64,000 nt of DNA from Zopfochytrium polystomum (lineage: Eukaryota > Chytridiomycota > Chytridiomycetes > Chytridiales > Chytridiaceae), in the NCBI GenBank assembly GCA_025765615.1, contig JAIVFJ010000098.1, positions 181,566 through 245,565 on the forward strand, read 5' to 3'. This document shows, in pieces, positions 11,758 through 22,709 of the stretch (its first letter is position 1; each line of letters starts with the position of its first letter). Below the pieces are notes generated by a model. That model had not been told where the DNA came from and did not search any database. It saw only the letters and a program-made list of their open reading frames with translations. The position numbers and the translations under genes were made by a program.

Positions 11758-11840
<83 letters not shown>

Positions 11841-11971
11841 GAGAGAGAACTTAAACGTATATACATACACCTCACATCCATCAGCAGCCACAAGCACACT
11901 ACCCCACTCACACACACATCCCCCCGGAGTCAAATCGATCAACCAAACCAACCAATCAATCAATCAACAGA
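11291..11971. other. Intergenic, upstream region of the DOPA dioxygenase gene
   Basis: Contains poly(T)/poly(A) tracts (about 11466-11580), the GA microsatellite, then pyrimidine- and CA-rich sequence ending in CAATCAATCAACAGA directly before the ATG at 11972. No canonical TATA box seen. Confidence 0.5.
11760..11833. repeat. (GA)n microsatellite
   Basis: About 74 bp of nearly perfect GA dinucleotides ending about 140 bp upstream of the dioxygenase start codon, so it lies in or next to the promoter. Similar GA/CT tracts precede the GH131-like gene and lie in the inverted-repeat arms (near 47030 and 63800). Confidence 0.95.
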
Positions 11972-12439
11972 ATGGTCGCGCTCGACGCCTTCCAGGACCC
12001 GATCCGCTCGCCCGACGCCGGCAACGCCTGGGACTTCCACATCTACTACCGCATGGAGGACCAGTTCGAGTACGCGAAGGAACTCTACCAGCGCGTGCAC
12101 GCCGAGTTCCCCACCTGCAAGATCTTCCGCCTCTGGGACCACCCCATCGGCCCCCACACCCTCCCCTTCTTCGAGGTCGACGTCTTCACCACCCAGGAGT
12201 TTGGCGCCTTCCTCTCCTGGATCGCCTTCCACCGCCGCGGACTCAGCGTCCTCGTCCACCCGCACTCGGTGCCCGCCGACCCCGTCGCCGATCACGCCGT
12301 CCACGGATTCTGGCTCGGCGAGAAGCTCCCGCTCAAGCTCGAGTTTTTGGAGGGCCCACCGCCCGACCCGTCACGGCCCCGCCCCGTGCCCGTCGCGAAC
12401 GCCGAGGCGGGCGTCCTGGCGGGCAGGCTGCAGCATTGA
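11972..12439 (+). CDS. DOPA 4,5-dioxygenase-family protein
   Basis: Intact single-exon ORF of 155 residues. Family features include WDFHIYYR near the N-terminus, KIFRLWDHPIGPHTLPFFEVDVF in the middle, then RRGLSVLVHPHSV, DH and FWLGEKLPLKLEFL. This is the layout of the small extradiol ring-cleaving proteins of the DOPA-dioxygenase family, which in fungi such as Amanita opens the ring of L-DOPA for betalain-type pigments. The His residues in DFHIY, GPHT, LVHPH and ADH are candidates for iron binding. Many fungi carry paralogues of unknown substrate, so the chemistry is inferred from family only. It is GC-rich with strong third-position C/G bias, unlike the repeat-derived ORFs nearby, which supports a functional gene. 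Confidence 0.88.
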   Translation: MVALDAFQDPIRSPDAGNAWDFHIYYRMEDQFEYAKELYQRVHAEFPTCKIFRLWDHPIGPHTLPFFEVDVFTTQEFGAFLSWIAFHRRGLSVLVHPHSVPADPVADHAVHGFWLGEKLPLKLEFLEGPPPDPSRPRPVPVANAEAGVLAGRLQH

Positions 12440-13088
12440 GATTTGAGATGTGGGGTCGAAGGTTCGCGAGGTTGGTGGTGACTGTGCTGGGATGGCGGCG
12501 TATTATTGTTGACGGTCTAAGCTTGTGGCTTTGCATGATTGCATCCGGGTTTACCTTTGTTCTTTGGCCGTCTATATTCTTGGTTGTTCCCTCTTGCTCT
12601 CCGCATTTATTCCAACAAAATAAGACCTCCAATCTATTGTTGTCAACCACGAACAACAAAAGCAACAACAACATCAGCAACGATGCCACTCACACTTGAA
12701 ACGGTCGCGCGGCGTGCTGGGCGTACCGCGATCGCGACGTTGGGATGGGAGGCGACTTGGACCGGTTGACGACGGCGGCGGCGGCGGCGCGGCCTCGGAG
12801 CTCCTCGCGGCTGGAAGCGATCGGCGCGCTTTTCGGTCATTGTTGTTTGTTGCGCACGAATACTTTGTTGCGGACAACTCCATTTTTTTTTTTTTCTTTT
12901 ACATTATGACAAACGTGCAACCACTCTTTCTTCACCGCCACTGAAACAGGCCCACCAAATCAAGAAACGTCAATCTCGAGTCCGCTGCGCTGCCCTTTCC
13001 ACCATTTCAGCGCAGGCTCTCGAGCTGCCGCGCCCACCACCACCACGGAGGCGGCGGCGGCGGCGGTCGGTCGCCCAACCCGCCCGTC
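12440..13088. other. Intergenic, nothing recognised
   Basis: 3' flank of the dioxygenase gene and upstream of the next ORF. Contains short GC-rich trinucleotide runs (about 12770-12795 and 13047-13063) and a poly(T) run near 12885. No gene seen. Confidence 0.4.
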
Positions 13089-13478
13089 GTGGCGGCTCCC
13101 CGAGCGAACCCTGACTGCTGCCGAGTTAACCCAGACAGATCCCGGCAAAGATCGTCTGCACCACAAAAACAAGAAATTCCCCTCCCGGGCGTCTTTGACC
13201 TGACCGACATCCAGACGCGCTTCTACCCGACCTTCGTCAACCTGCTGACCGTCACCCTCCCCCTGAAAACGAACGGCGACGTGGCCAATATGGACCACCT
13301 CAACCCGCTGCCGCCGTCCAAGTTCAACAGGTACCTCAGCGTCCTGGTCAACCCGGCCGCCGTCATTGCCATCACGTCCCAAGCCCCAAAGTCGTGCCTG
13401 TTGACCGTCGAGCAGCCGATTCACCCGAACTGGAATTTGGACGACTTGGTCATCCCGTTGCGAGGCGTTGGAGGTTGA
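13089..13478 (+). CDS. Hypothetical protein, 129 residues
   Basis: Open frame from ATG 13089 to a stop at 13476-13478. The C-terminal 90 residues look protein-like, with alternating hydrophobic stretches (FDLTDIQTRFYPTFVNLL, FNRYLSVLVNPAAVIAI) and codon use like the dioxygenase gene. The Arg/Pro-rich N-terminus may be non-coding, so the true start or a 5' exon could differ. No family recognised. It could be the last exon of a longer gene or a broken one. Confidence 0.4.
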   Translation: MAAPRANPDCCRVNPDRSRQRSSAPQKQEIPLPGVFDLTDIQTRFYPTFVNLLTVTLPLKTNGDVANMDHLNPLPPSKFNRYLSVLVNPAAVIAITSQAPKSCLLTVEQPIHPNWNLDDLVIPLRGVGG

Positions 13479-15083
13479 GGGAGCAGTTCACGGTTAGAAT
13501 GGACATTGCCTGATCCCGCCCATGATGGGTGTGTAATGCGAGGTGCGAAAGGGATGTGAAGGAGGGCATTTGGCCGTTTGGGGCTGGACAGACGTGGTAA
13601 GCATGCAAGTTAGTTTCGGTTTGCGTGTGTGTGGGAAGAAATGTATCAAGAGACCGGGCCTCCAATAATGCTGGTCGGGTGACATTAATATTCCGGCCAC
13701 CCGTTCATAAAGGTTTTTGCATTTGGATCCCCTCCGGTTCTAGTCAAACACACACCACCCACGCCTGCGCACGGAAGCCTGGTCCCCACGATCGATAGGG
13801 TTTTCCTGCCAGCCAGCTGATGGCTCCGAACAGCTCACCGCGGCGGCGCCGTCGTCGTCGTCATCGAAGAGGTCCCGAGGGGCATGGGACTTCGCACACG
13901 CCACCACGTTCGACCCCCTCCACCCATGCGTCGAACACCTCCGCCCGCGCCCGCTCTCCGGAGACTCGGGAAGCCAACTTACGATCCTCCACTTTCCCTT
14001 TCGTCTCTCCAATTTCTTCACACTATTTTTCCCACTGATCAAATGCTCGCCTCATTTGTTTTTCAGAATCTGGCCAAGATGGTGTCGAAGGCAAAAAAAT
14101 GCTAGGATAAACAGATCGGGTGAGACTATCTGGTTCAGTTTCGGCGCCTCGAGGCTCTGGTTGATGCAACTTAAGACTGACAAAGGAATGCGGGATTTGG
14201 GGGCTCGTAGTCTGTTATCATACTCTGACGAAACTTTGTCCGTGAGTGAGTCGGTCCTCTTCGCCGTCGTCGGTCATATCACGCAGAGACCGCCACACCG
14301 ACACATTCTCACCAATTGCATTATTCGATGTTCTCTGCGCGCTCACCGGAGTCTGCCAGCGCGGTCGTCCCTGGTACGTTGTGCCCCTGGTTCTCCACCT
14401 GGAAAGGATTGAAGGCACTGAGGCAGGTGCTGGATTTGTGGGAATTCGCATTCCACGATGATGGAGGATACAGAACCTGATGTCAAATGCCGTCGAGAAA
14501 AGTGTGTCACCTCTTCCTACTGAGAAGTGGCGTGCCGGACTAAAGGTCCATTGATGACGATCCCGTGGTGGGGATCGAAACAGTCTTCGGAGGTGAGTTC
14601 CTGCTCCTCCCGAGTAGTTCTCAAACACGTTGCGAAAGAAATGTAACAATGCTGAAACTACCCTGGTGACGGGGCTGACGGATTTACCAGAGTCGATCTG
14701 GAGAAGAGCACTTGATGAAGTTTGTCGCAATTTCTCTGGGTGTTTGGTTCTGAGCCGTTTCGGCGGCTCAGCCTTCCGCTGCGCTTTGGCTGTCCCAGGA
14801 AAAGTGAGGTCGGGCCGGTGGGGGTTGGTGACCTAAGGTTTGTAAGGGCGGCGCCCTGAGCTGGCGGTGGAGGGATTGAGGTAAACCGACGGGTAGAGTT
14901 GAGCCGGTAAGGAAAAAAAGAAAAAGGAGAACGTGAAGCTTCGCGCCGAGGTGTCCATTTTTCGAATTTAATCATGGGGAAACTGACTTTGAATACTGTC
15001 CATTCTGATAATATTCGATCTCGCCACCACAAGCAAAAGTATGTGATATCAGCCAATTGTGATTCCAACCGACCCTCATTCCG
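13479..15083. other. Non-coding stretch, nothing recognised
   Basis: Several GC-rich short frames on both strands, none with a recognisable domain. Probably the downstream flanks of the two neighbouring genes plus decayed sequence. Confidence 0.4.
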
Positions 15084-16751
15084 TTACGTTCCTCCCACTA
15101 CATTGCACTCCAAGCTCCCATAGAGCCCTCTCAAGTACGCGACACCCGCGCAGGTGCTGACCACCGAAGTCAGACCCAGCGCGCACCCGATCCCGCACCA
15201 AATCATAACATCTTCAATGCTGCTCGATCCTTTACTTCCGTCAGCGTCTCTTCCGTCGCCTTCAACCGCTGCAGCGCCAGGTTTTTCTTCGGACTCAAAG
15301 ATACTCTGCAAATCCTCGGTCTGTGCAGTCCGAACGCGAAAGGGGCGCCCTGAGTGTGTGCAGGCCTGGTAGAGCACGCAGCTGAGATCGACGAAAATTT
15401 CGGCAGCCGTTACAATGACCCATCGCACGGCCACTTTTGCCGTGGTCAATCCGCCCAGCCGACGGGTGCAAGCTTCGGAAACTCGCTGGACGGGCGAGTC
15501 GGCGGCGAAGAAGAAGATTGCTGCAATGAGCGCGACGCCGTTTGAGCTGTGTATCGCGATCCTTTGGTAAACGATTGTACTGGAGTCGAGATTGTTGGAC
15601 AGGAAGGCTTCTGCCTTTTCGAGTAGCGAATGTGTCGTGTCCCTTCGGGTTTTGAACAGAGACCAGCAGAGGAAGAGGAAGTTTTTCAATGGTTTGAACA
15701 AGATCATCAAAGCGACCAAAAGGTAAAAGCTGCCGTCTTGGTCGGCCGGTTTGCGGAGAGTCGTGAGGACTGCAACGGGATGATGGACTGTTGTTTTTGT
15801 TTGGATCTTAGTATGCTAGCTGTTTAAAAGTTCTCAACGTTTTGGCCTCACACGCAATGATCAACATCGTCGTCGCCATCCTCTGAAGAAAACTTTTACG
15901 TCCCAAATCCATAGGACGTGCAGCCAGCGAGACCACCGACCCGATCATCCTCGATTGTGAGAGGGACATTGTAGTGTTGGTAGGAGACTTTCCGCCGTTG
16001 CTCCCGTCGCGCACGATTTTCAAAACGTGGAAGTACAAAATGTGTTCCAGGACGAGCGTCGCCGTGACGAGGGCAAGCGACAAGATCAACTGCACCGCGC
16101 TCCCAGACTGCGCAAAGTCGCTGGCGCCGACGAGGAACGCCATGAACCAAAACAAGCCGCCGTTGATGACGCAGTCTCCTATCGCGAACACGATGCCCTC
16201 TGTGAACACCCTTTTCAGCGTTAATCGTGTGCTCTGAAGGTTGGTCAGCTGGAAAACCATGATGCCTGAAGACAGGGAGACGGAATGGGGGTGGGGGGCG
16301 GGAAGAAGGGGGACGGTTGAGGGGTTAATAAGTTTTTGCCATAGGTGCAAGGTCCCTAAGTACCCGGCAGCCGCACCAACGGCACAACGACAAGGACGAC
16401 CGTCCTATCGCTCGCCAGCGCGACGAGGGCGAGCACGATCGCCGTGAAAGCCGCCCACGCCAGGCACTGCGGCGCCGCGCGCTCAGCCAGTCTCTGCCAC
16501 TCCCGCCTGCCGTGGCGATCTGCCAGAGTGAAGGTGAGCACCGTTCCTAGCCACACGAGGACGGTCTGGTGGAAGACGGCGTAGAGCGAGGACGAATCGG
16601 GCGGATGCGAGCTGCGGGCGGCTTGGAGGGCGGACTCGACGGCAGCTGCTGCAGAGAAGGCGGCGGCGGCGACGGCGGTCCCGAGGGCGACAACTGCGGC
16701 GGATCGCGCGAAGACGGCGAGGCCGGTGGCCGGATTCACGGCTAGTGGCAT
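15084..16751 (-). CDS. Multi-pass membrane protein of unknown function (three exons)
   Basis: Exons 16751-16364, 16265-15852 and 15769-15084. Introns are 16363-16266 (GTACTT...CAG) and 15851-15770 (GTGAGG...CAG, with a TACTAAG branch-like sequence). Phases match at both joins, giving 495 residues. Hydrophobic segments: an Ala-rich helix near the N-terminus, VFHQTVLVWLGTVLTF, FTAIVLALVALA, VVLVVVPLV; in exon 2 INGGLFWFMAFLV, LILSLALVTATLVL and a further one across the second junction; in exon 3 LFLCW, GVALIAAIFFFAA, WVIVTAAEIFVDL and MIWCGIGCALGLTSVV. An acidic/Ser-rich stretch precedes the last helix. About 8-9 membrane passes are likely. I do not recognise the family. The splice model is inferred from frame and signals only. 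Confidence 0.6.
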
Positions 16752-17159
16752 GCAGGGTGATCGTTCGTTCGTTTCAGCGACCGGATTGGATTTGTCAAGC
16801 TACAAATCAGACAATTTCTATCCGGTGAGAAATCGAAACGACGGCAGGGATATGGGTTGCCCACCCGACTGATCTTTCTCGGAGAGAGAGATTGATCACA
16901 TTTGCTGTATCTGACAGACTATTAACGTATCCCTCAGCCTATCAAAAATTTCTGACTGCCCTCAGTCTCGAATGCATCCGTAGCGAGTACTCTCAATTCC
17001 TTATCCCACGAGGACACTTTGTGGCAAGGTGCTGACTCTATTGGATTACTCTCTCGTTCAAAAATCAGAAAGAATGACAGCACACCGCGTCTTAATTTCA
17101 AAGTTCCGCAAAGAAGGACCGACTTACTCATGAGACATCTCAGACTTTTCCCACCAAAG
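16752..17159. other. Intergenic, upstream of membrane-protein gene
   Basis: No ORF of note, ending where the truncated family-B LTR begins. Confidence 0.4.
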
Positions 17160-17419
17160 CTGGCTTGCACTGTTGACCAATACTCTGAGTATTAAGTGGA
17201 ACAGAAACCTGCTTAACAGTTTTCCTCCTCCTTTGCTCAAAGCAGATAATATAGGAGAGGTTTTTACCCTGTGCTGGTCACACTTGCCTAGCAACTATTA
17301 CAGTGTACATAATTGAGTTTTTCTCTTTCTCTCCAAGTTGGGGAGAAGGACCACCCACAAACACACATCTCCACTTCATTCACTCTTTCCACTCACTCAC
17401 TCAGAGTAGACTGTTTACA
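17160..17419 (-). mobile_element. Family-B LTR, truncated
   Basis: The last base matches the family-B start (reverse complement of TGTAAACAG at 17412-17419). The sequence follows the 3491-3905 copy through the CTCCAAGTTGGGGAGAAGGACC and GATAATATAGGAGAGG landmarks and stops near 17160, lacking the other about 150 bp of the LTR. Confidence 0.8.
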
Positions 17420-17942
17420 CCCACAGTAAGAACCATGGCTCCAGATTAATTCCTATCCAACTTCAGGAACCTTATTAAACGTGCAGCACTTAAATACCCT
17501 CAGGAGAGAACAAACCTGTCAAAGGATCTTGAAAACCCCAATACCAATGTGCTTATACTCCAACAACACACACTCCAGATCACTGCCCACTCACAAAACA
17601 AGACATGCACAGTGGGCCAAAGACACAACAACTACAATCACCAAAAAAAGCAATTCAATTGATCTTCTCTTTCAATGAACAATTCTCTTTTAGAGGAACA
17701 ATTTCCTTTCTGGCATCACCAAGGCAATGAAAAATGAAGCTGGGCCAGCTTCAGCTTGGATAATTTATCAAAAAGTCAAGTTGAGAAACGGACATGGAGT
17801 TGGGTACACATTCATAAAAAGAAAAAGCGTCGAAAGATCCTTTTGATGACAAACAATGTAAATGAACTAATAATAGAAAAGTCTACTCCTGCAACCTCCT
17901 AAACAACCCAAAGAGGCCATGAGGACAGTTGCCTGAAGGAAT
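17420..17942. other. 3' flank of the TIR-NACHT-ankyrin gene, nothing recognised
   Basis: AT-rich with short frames only. Confidence 0.4.
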
Positions 17943-20900
17943 TTACCCATCAAGGAATACAGAAATGTCATTGTGGCCATTCCTTTTGGCAATATCCAAA
18001 GGTCTTTCATCATAGGAGTTAACAGCTGAGGCATTTGCTTTCTGAGTGATCAACCACTTCACAACTTCCAAATGGCCCTTATGAGATGCAATGTGGAGTG
18101 GTGTCCACTTGTCCTTGCCCTCAGCATCCACAGTGGCACCCTCCTGCACCAACCACTTCACAACTTCTAAATGGCCGTTCTGAGATGCAATGTGGAGTGG
18201 TGTCCACTTATCCTTGGTCTCAGCATCCACGGTGGCACCCTCCTGCATCAACCACTTCACAACTTCCAAATGGCTGTTCTGAGATGCAAAGTGGAGTGGT
18301 GTCCACTTGTCCTTGGTCTCAGCATCCACAGTGGCACCCTGCTGCACCAACTGCTTCACAACTTCCAAATGGCCGCTATAAGATGCAGTGTGGAGTGGTG
18401 TCCACTTTTCCTTTCCCTCAGCATCCACAGTGGCACCCTGCTGGACCAAACACACTGCAACTTCCAGGTGGCCAGTCTTAGATGCAATGTGGAGTGGTGT
18501 TGCCTTGTCCTTGGTCTCAGCATCCACAGTGGCACCCTGTTGCACCAACCACTTCACAACTTCTAAATGGCCGTTCTGAGATGCAAAGTGGAGTGGTGTC
18601 CACCTGTCCTTGGTCTCAGCATCCACGGTGGCACCCTGCTGCACCAACCACTTCACAACCTCCAAACGGCCATTTTCAGAGGCAACATGGAGTGGCGTCC
18701 TTCCAGTAGAGTCAACTTCACCAAGGCTGCTGCTATTTGCAAGAAACCATTCATGAAGTTGCTGTTCATTGTGAATGCTTTCAAAAAAATGCCATTTCGG
18801 ATCTGTTTTTGACTGTTGTTGTTTGTGAGAATTCAATCAGCCAGAAAAAAAAAAATGCAACTTACAGATTTTTGCAATTCATTCGTCCATTTTCCAATAG
18901 TATCTGCACAGCCAAATTTGGAGGCTGTCCATTCATATCCATCAACAAGGCTGTGGTCAGCCCCCAACCCCAAAAGGGCAAGGACAGTTTGCGAATGTCC
19001 GTTCATTGCTGCAACCATTAAAGGCGTCTTGTTTGCCTCACCATATTGCATCTTGTCACCCCAACTATTGCCTCTGGAATCTACACCTTCACCTCCTTCC
19101 TCAATCAATGATCTGCATGCTGACGTCAATCCTCTCCTTGCAGCCTCATACAGCAGGTTTGAAGAAAAGACCCTCAGTTGACTGGCCATTCTCACAAGCA
19201 CCTTGCCATCTCCTACAGCAAGAACACGCTGAACAAGCCATTTGGACTTCCGCATGATTCCCACACAAAGTACAGCTGGCCCAAACTTGTCCACATCAGC
19301 AAACTCCTTCCACTCATCCCAACTGGCAACCATATCACGCCCAGCTTCATCCAGGTGGTCAAACCAAAACTTGAAGGCATACTGGGCTGTGGCATTCTCA
19401 GGGATGAACCCAGCAGTCCCATTCAGGGCTTCAAACTTGTTTTCAACTGATTGACAGTGCTGCAGCATAATACTCAAACAGGACTTGGCAATTTCATTTC
19501 TTGCTTCCAAAATATCAATGAAGAACTGGGAGTCTGAACATCTTGTGCTTGAAACAAGGTGATCTGAGAGACTCTTGTGCATCACTTTGACCTTGCCATG
19601 GTCACTGACATCCAGAATACGATGAATCTGCAATATTGTTAGGCATTGGTCATAGAAATCAAAATGAATTTGAACTGATACTTGCCTCAACAAGAACTTG
19701 GCCAACCACATGAGGTGCAACACCCAGGAGCTCAGCAATGACATCTTGAGGTATGGGCTCCTTGGCAGCAAGCACAACCTTCATCACAAGTCGAAAGTTG
19801 TTGGTGTTGACCTTGCTGGATCTGAAAAACTGCTCATACACTCCATCAATACCAGCACCAAATCCCTTGACAGTGCTGACAATTTTGTCTCCTGGAACTT
19901 GGGCCAGCTCATCACAGGCAAGGCGAGCAAACTGGAAAATTCCAGAAGATCTCTCATAGATCTCATCAGACACCATCTTCACATCATCTGGACTCAGCAC
20001 ACCACCAGGAAATGACTTGGAGAGGGTGGCTTCAACAAACAGGTTCATGTCATTCTTGTTTGCTTCATCACTTGGCACAAGGACCATTGAGTCCATCTTC
20101 ATCATGGTGTGGAAAACATCCTGCTCAGGCCTTCCAGTGGTGAATATTCTGACAAAGGGAGGCAGCTCCCTTTTCGCCTGCAGAAGGAGATCCAGCAGTT
20201 TCCGCCTCTCCTTGCTGTCAGGAGCTCCGCATTCATCCAATGCATCAACAATCAGCAGAACATTCTTCATCTTGTCACTGGAATCCAATTGCTTCAATCC
20301 TTCAACAACGATCTGCTTGAAGGCCACTTCAGGGTCCTTGAGAATACTGGAATTTCCATTTTTGGCATCTTTAGCACAAGCAGTATCACAAAACTTCCTG
20401 AAGGAAGGAAGCACACTGCAAAGATTCCAGATGGTGGTGGCAACAACTTGCTGGGGGCTGCTCTTCTGCACATCATCATGCCTGCAGTAGAATATCGACC
20501 CCAACACATACTTGGGAGGCAGATGCTGACTGACAAACCACGCAATCACAGACTTTCCAAGGCCAGCTCCACCATTCAACCACAACACATTGCCCACATC
20601 AGCAGACTGGAGCCATGAGCGCACATTATCCAGGTAAAACTTCCTTGTTCCATCCACATAGGCAATCTTGTGCCTCTCAGCATCAACAGCAATATCTACT
20701 GGCTTGAGCCAAAGTTTCACTTGATCAACAGGTGGCTGAACAGCAGCTGCCACAGGGACAGGCTTCTGACTCTGACACAGCTTGATCTCTTTCACAAGGA
20801 AGGCCATCTGACCATCCCATCCAGGGGATCCAGGATCTTTGCCAGCAAAATCAGCATACAGCAAACTACGAGAATGTCAGAGCATCCACTTGGAGTATGA

Positions 20901-21740
20901 ATTGCACAAACTCACCCTGCAGTGATTGCAAAGACTTCTCCCTGAGCATCTTCTTCCTGCTGCAACAGGCGCACTGGGACTTTCGGTTTCTTGCGATCTT
21001 TGGCGTATCTTATCTCCACCAGGCAGTTGTCAGATTTCTAAATCCAGAGTGAGCAACAAGAGATCACAAACCCAACAAACTGCCCACCTGGTAGGCAAGA
21101 GTGAGCACAGGGACAAACACTTTGCTTGAATCAATCCCTTCAGCCATGGCCTGGTTGATGGACCCACTCATATTGTTCTCATCAAACCACACATCTAATC
21201 CATGCCTCATTTTCAGGTCTTCAAATATCTTCTTCACAGTATCTTTGCTGCCCCACCTGGAATGGTTTCATTAAAAAAAAAGAGGAGATGCAGTGAGCCC
21301 ACTTACTGATAGGAAAGGAAGCAGTCATAGACTTTGGACGAAGCAGAGGCAATGGGCGGAACACTTGGAAGAGCCTTCGCAACTGCAGAACCTTTGCCCT
21401 TCTTGAGGTGAATCAGAAAACGGGGCAGGTTGGGAAAAGATGATCCCTCAATCAATTTCTGGACATAAGTGGGAGCTTGGCTGACACACTCCAGGTCAGG
21501 GCCAGACTTGAAATAAACTTCAATGTCCTGGTGGAGAAAAACATCTGCATTCTTGTATATCTGTGGAAATGGATATCAGTATGAATATTATATGAGTAGG
21601 CGCACTACCTTCTCAATCAAATTCTGCAAAGTGGGATGATCAAGCTCAAGGACCTGAACAGCTGGATCGTCAAGGTACTGGACTTTCACCAAATGCTTTT
21701 GAGCATTGAGAAGCACAAAGCTAGAAGTGCTTGTAGACAT
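17943..21740 (-). CDS. TIR-NACHT-ankyrin (NLR-like) protein, seven exons
   Basis: Exons 21740-21609, 21560-21307, 21256-21088, 21037-20916, 20865-19686, 19627-18866 and 18812-17943; all six joins keep frame, giving about 1162 residues. Introns are 48-58 nt with GT-AG ends, except 19685-19628, which uses a GC donor (GAG|GCAAGT). Residues 1-120 are an unassigned N-terminal domain. Residues 121-230 form a TIR_2-type TIR domain: YDCFLSYQWGS, LDVWFDENNMSGSI, FVPVLTLAY, then SDNCLVEI with Glu193 at the place of the catalytic NADase Glu of SARM1 and plant TIRs. NACHT has a P-loop GGAGLGKS (324-331) and Walker B VLLIVDALDE (428-437). Degenerate ankyrin repeats end exon 6, and seven near-identical ankyrin repeats plus a divergent cap fill exon 7. 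By family logic this is a STAND switch: repeats sense, NACHT oligomerises, TIR signals. Function is inferred; the domain calls are strong. Confidence 0.88.
18010..18712 (-). repeat. Near-identical 99-bp ankyrin-coding tandem repeats
   Basis: Seven tandem 99-bp units encode the pattern W-TPLH-x-AS-x-NGHLEVVKWLVQQGATVDAE, followed by a divergent cap (ERPLDIAKRNGH). Differences between units are few and sit mostly at the same codons: after TPLH, in the AS-x-x-G turn, QQ/QE before GATVDA, and ETKD/EGKD. The high nucleotide similarity makes all reading frames in the array look open, which explains the antisense ORFs here. Confidence 0.92.
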
Positions 21741-22709
21741 GACTGGTTCAGAAAAAAGAAATATAAGGAAAATAGAAAGGTACCAGCCATCAACGTGCAA
21801 GCAGAAGACCTGCAGAGGAAAAATGAACAAGCAAATAATGATTCTCACCAGCAGAAATTCAAAGTATGGGTCTTTGAGGATTCAATCAGGTTGCTTCCAA
21901 TGACTGCTGTTTGCCGATCTGGACTCAATATTAGTGGGATGAAGTATGCAGGGAGGGGAATGGAGGTGTGCAACAATGCATCAAACAAGTGAGATGGGGG
22001 CATTGTGGTGACAAGTCTGGTGGTCGTTGTATGGATATGCCATCTTACCAGAGCGCAAGGTTTCCCAATCGTTGTACTTGGGCTAGCCTGGACGATGCAG
22101 AGACCTTGGTTAGACAAAGGATACAAAAAATCCAACGGTTGCGGGGAGAGAGGGAGCAGGGAAATCGGGAGCGGGGACATTGGAGGCCGGGGCGGAGTTC
22201 ATCTCTCTTCGAACGGCCGCCATTTTCTGATCGTTCAGACCGACGGAGCGGGAGGGGTACGGGAGGGTCGCGCATCGTGTGTGTGGGGTGCGGCTTTAGG
22301 ACGGTCTTACGGGATAGGTTTCGACCACTTGTCGATCGATCGCTCGAATGATCGATTACTGGATGGGTTCGTTCGTTCGATGGATCGTTCGGCACCGAGC
22401 GAGTGAGGGCAGAGTTGTCTTCTTTTTTCTTTTTCTTCAGCTCTTTTTCTTATTTTTGTTTTCTTTTTCCTTTGCCTTTTCCTATCATTCGTCGCTCTCA
22501 CACACACTCCCTCTCTGACTCACCTTCCCTTGCGCGCCCCGCCCCCCGTCCACGCGTCGTCGTCGTCGAACGCCACAGGGTTCCGCAACCCAGTCTCGGC
22601 CACCCCCGCACCAGCTTCGACAATGGCTCTTCCAATTCCAACTGTACTGTCGTGAGGTGTTTGCGATGCAGAAATGGAGTGCGGGGGCCTAACAGAACAG
22701 CGTTAGTCC
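21741..22709. other. Upstream region of the TIR-NACHT gene, no gene recognised
   Basis: Short frames on both strands with low-complexity CGATCGATCG-like patches (about 22330-22390) and a pyrimidine-rich run (22417-22475). I see no domain and no clear promoter motif. Confidence 0.4.

Noticed and set aside
13740..14730. GC-rich overlapping frames on both strands
   Set aside because: No domain, no consistent codon bias and no splice model.
18010..18712. CRISPR-like regular repeat array
   Set aside because: The 99-bp units are contiguous coding ankyrin repeats without spacers, in a eukaryotic gene.
18086..18812. Plus-strand ORFs of about 130 residues with Cys/Trp/His repeats
   Set aside because: Antisense shadows of the 99-bp ankyrin repeats, which keep all frames open.
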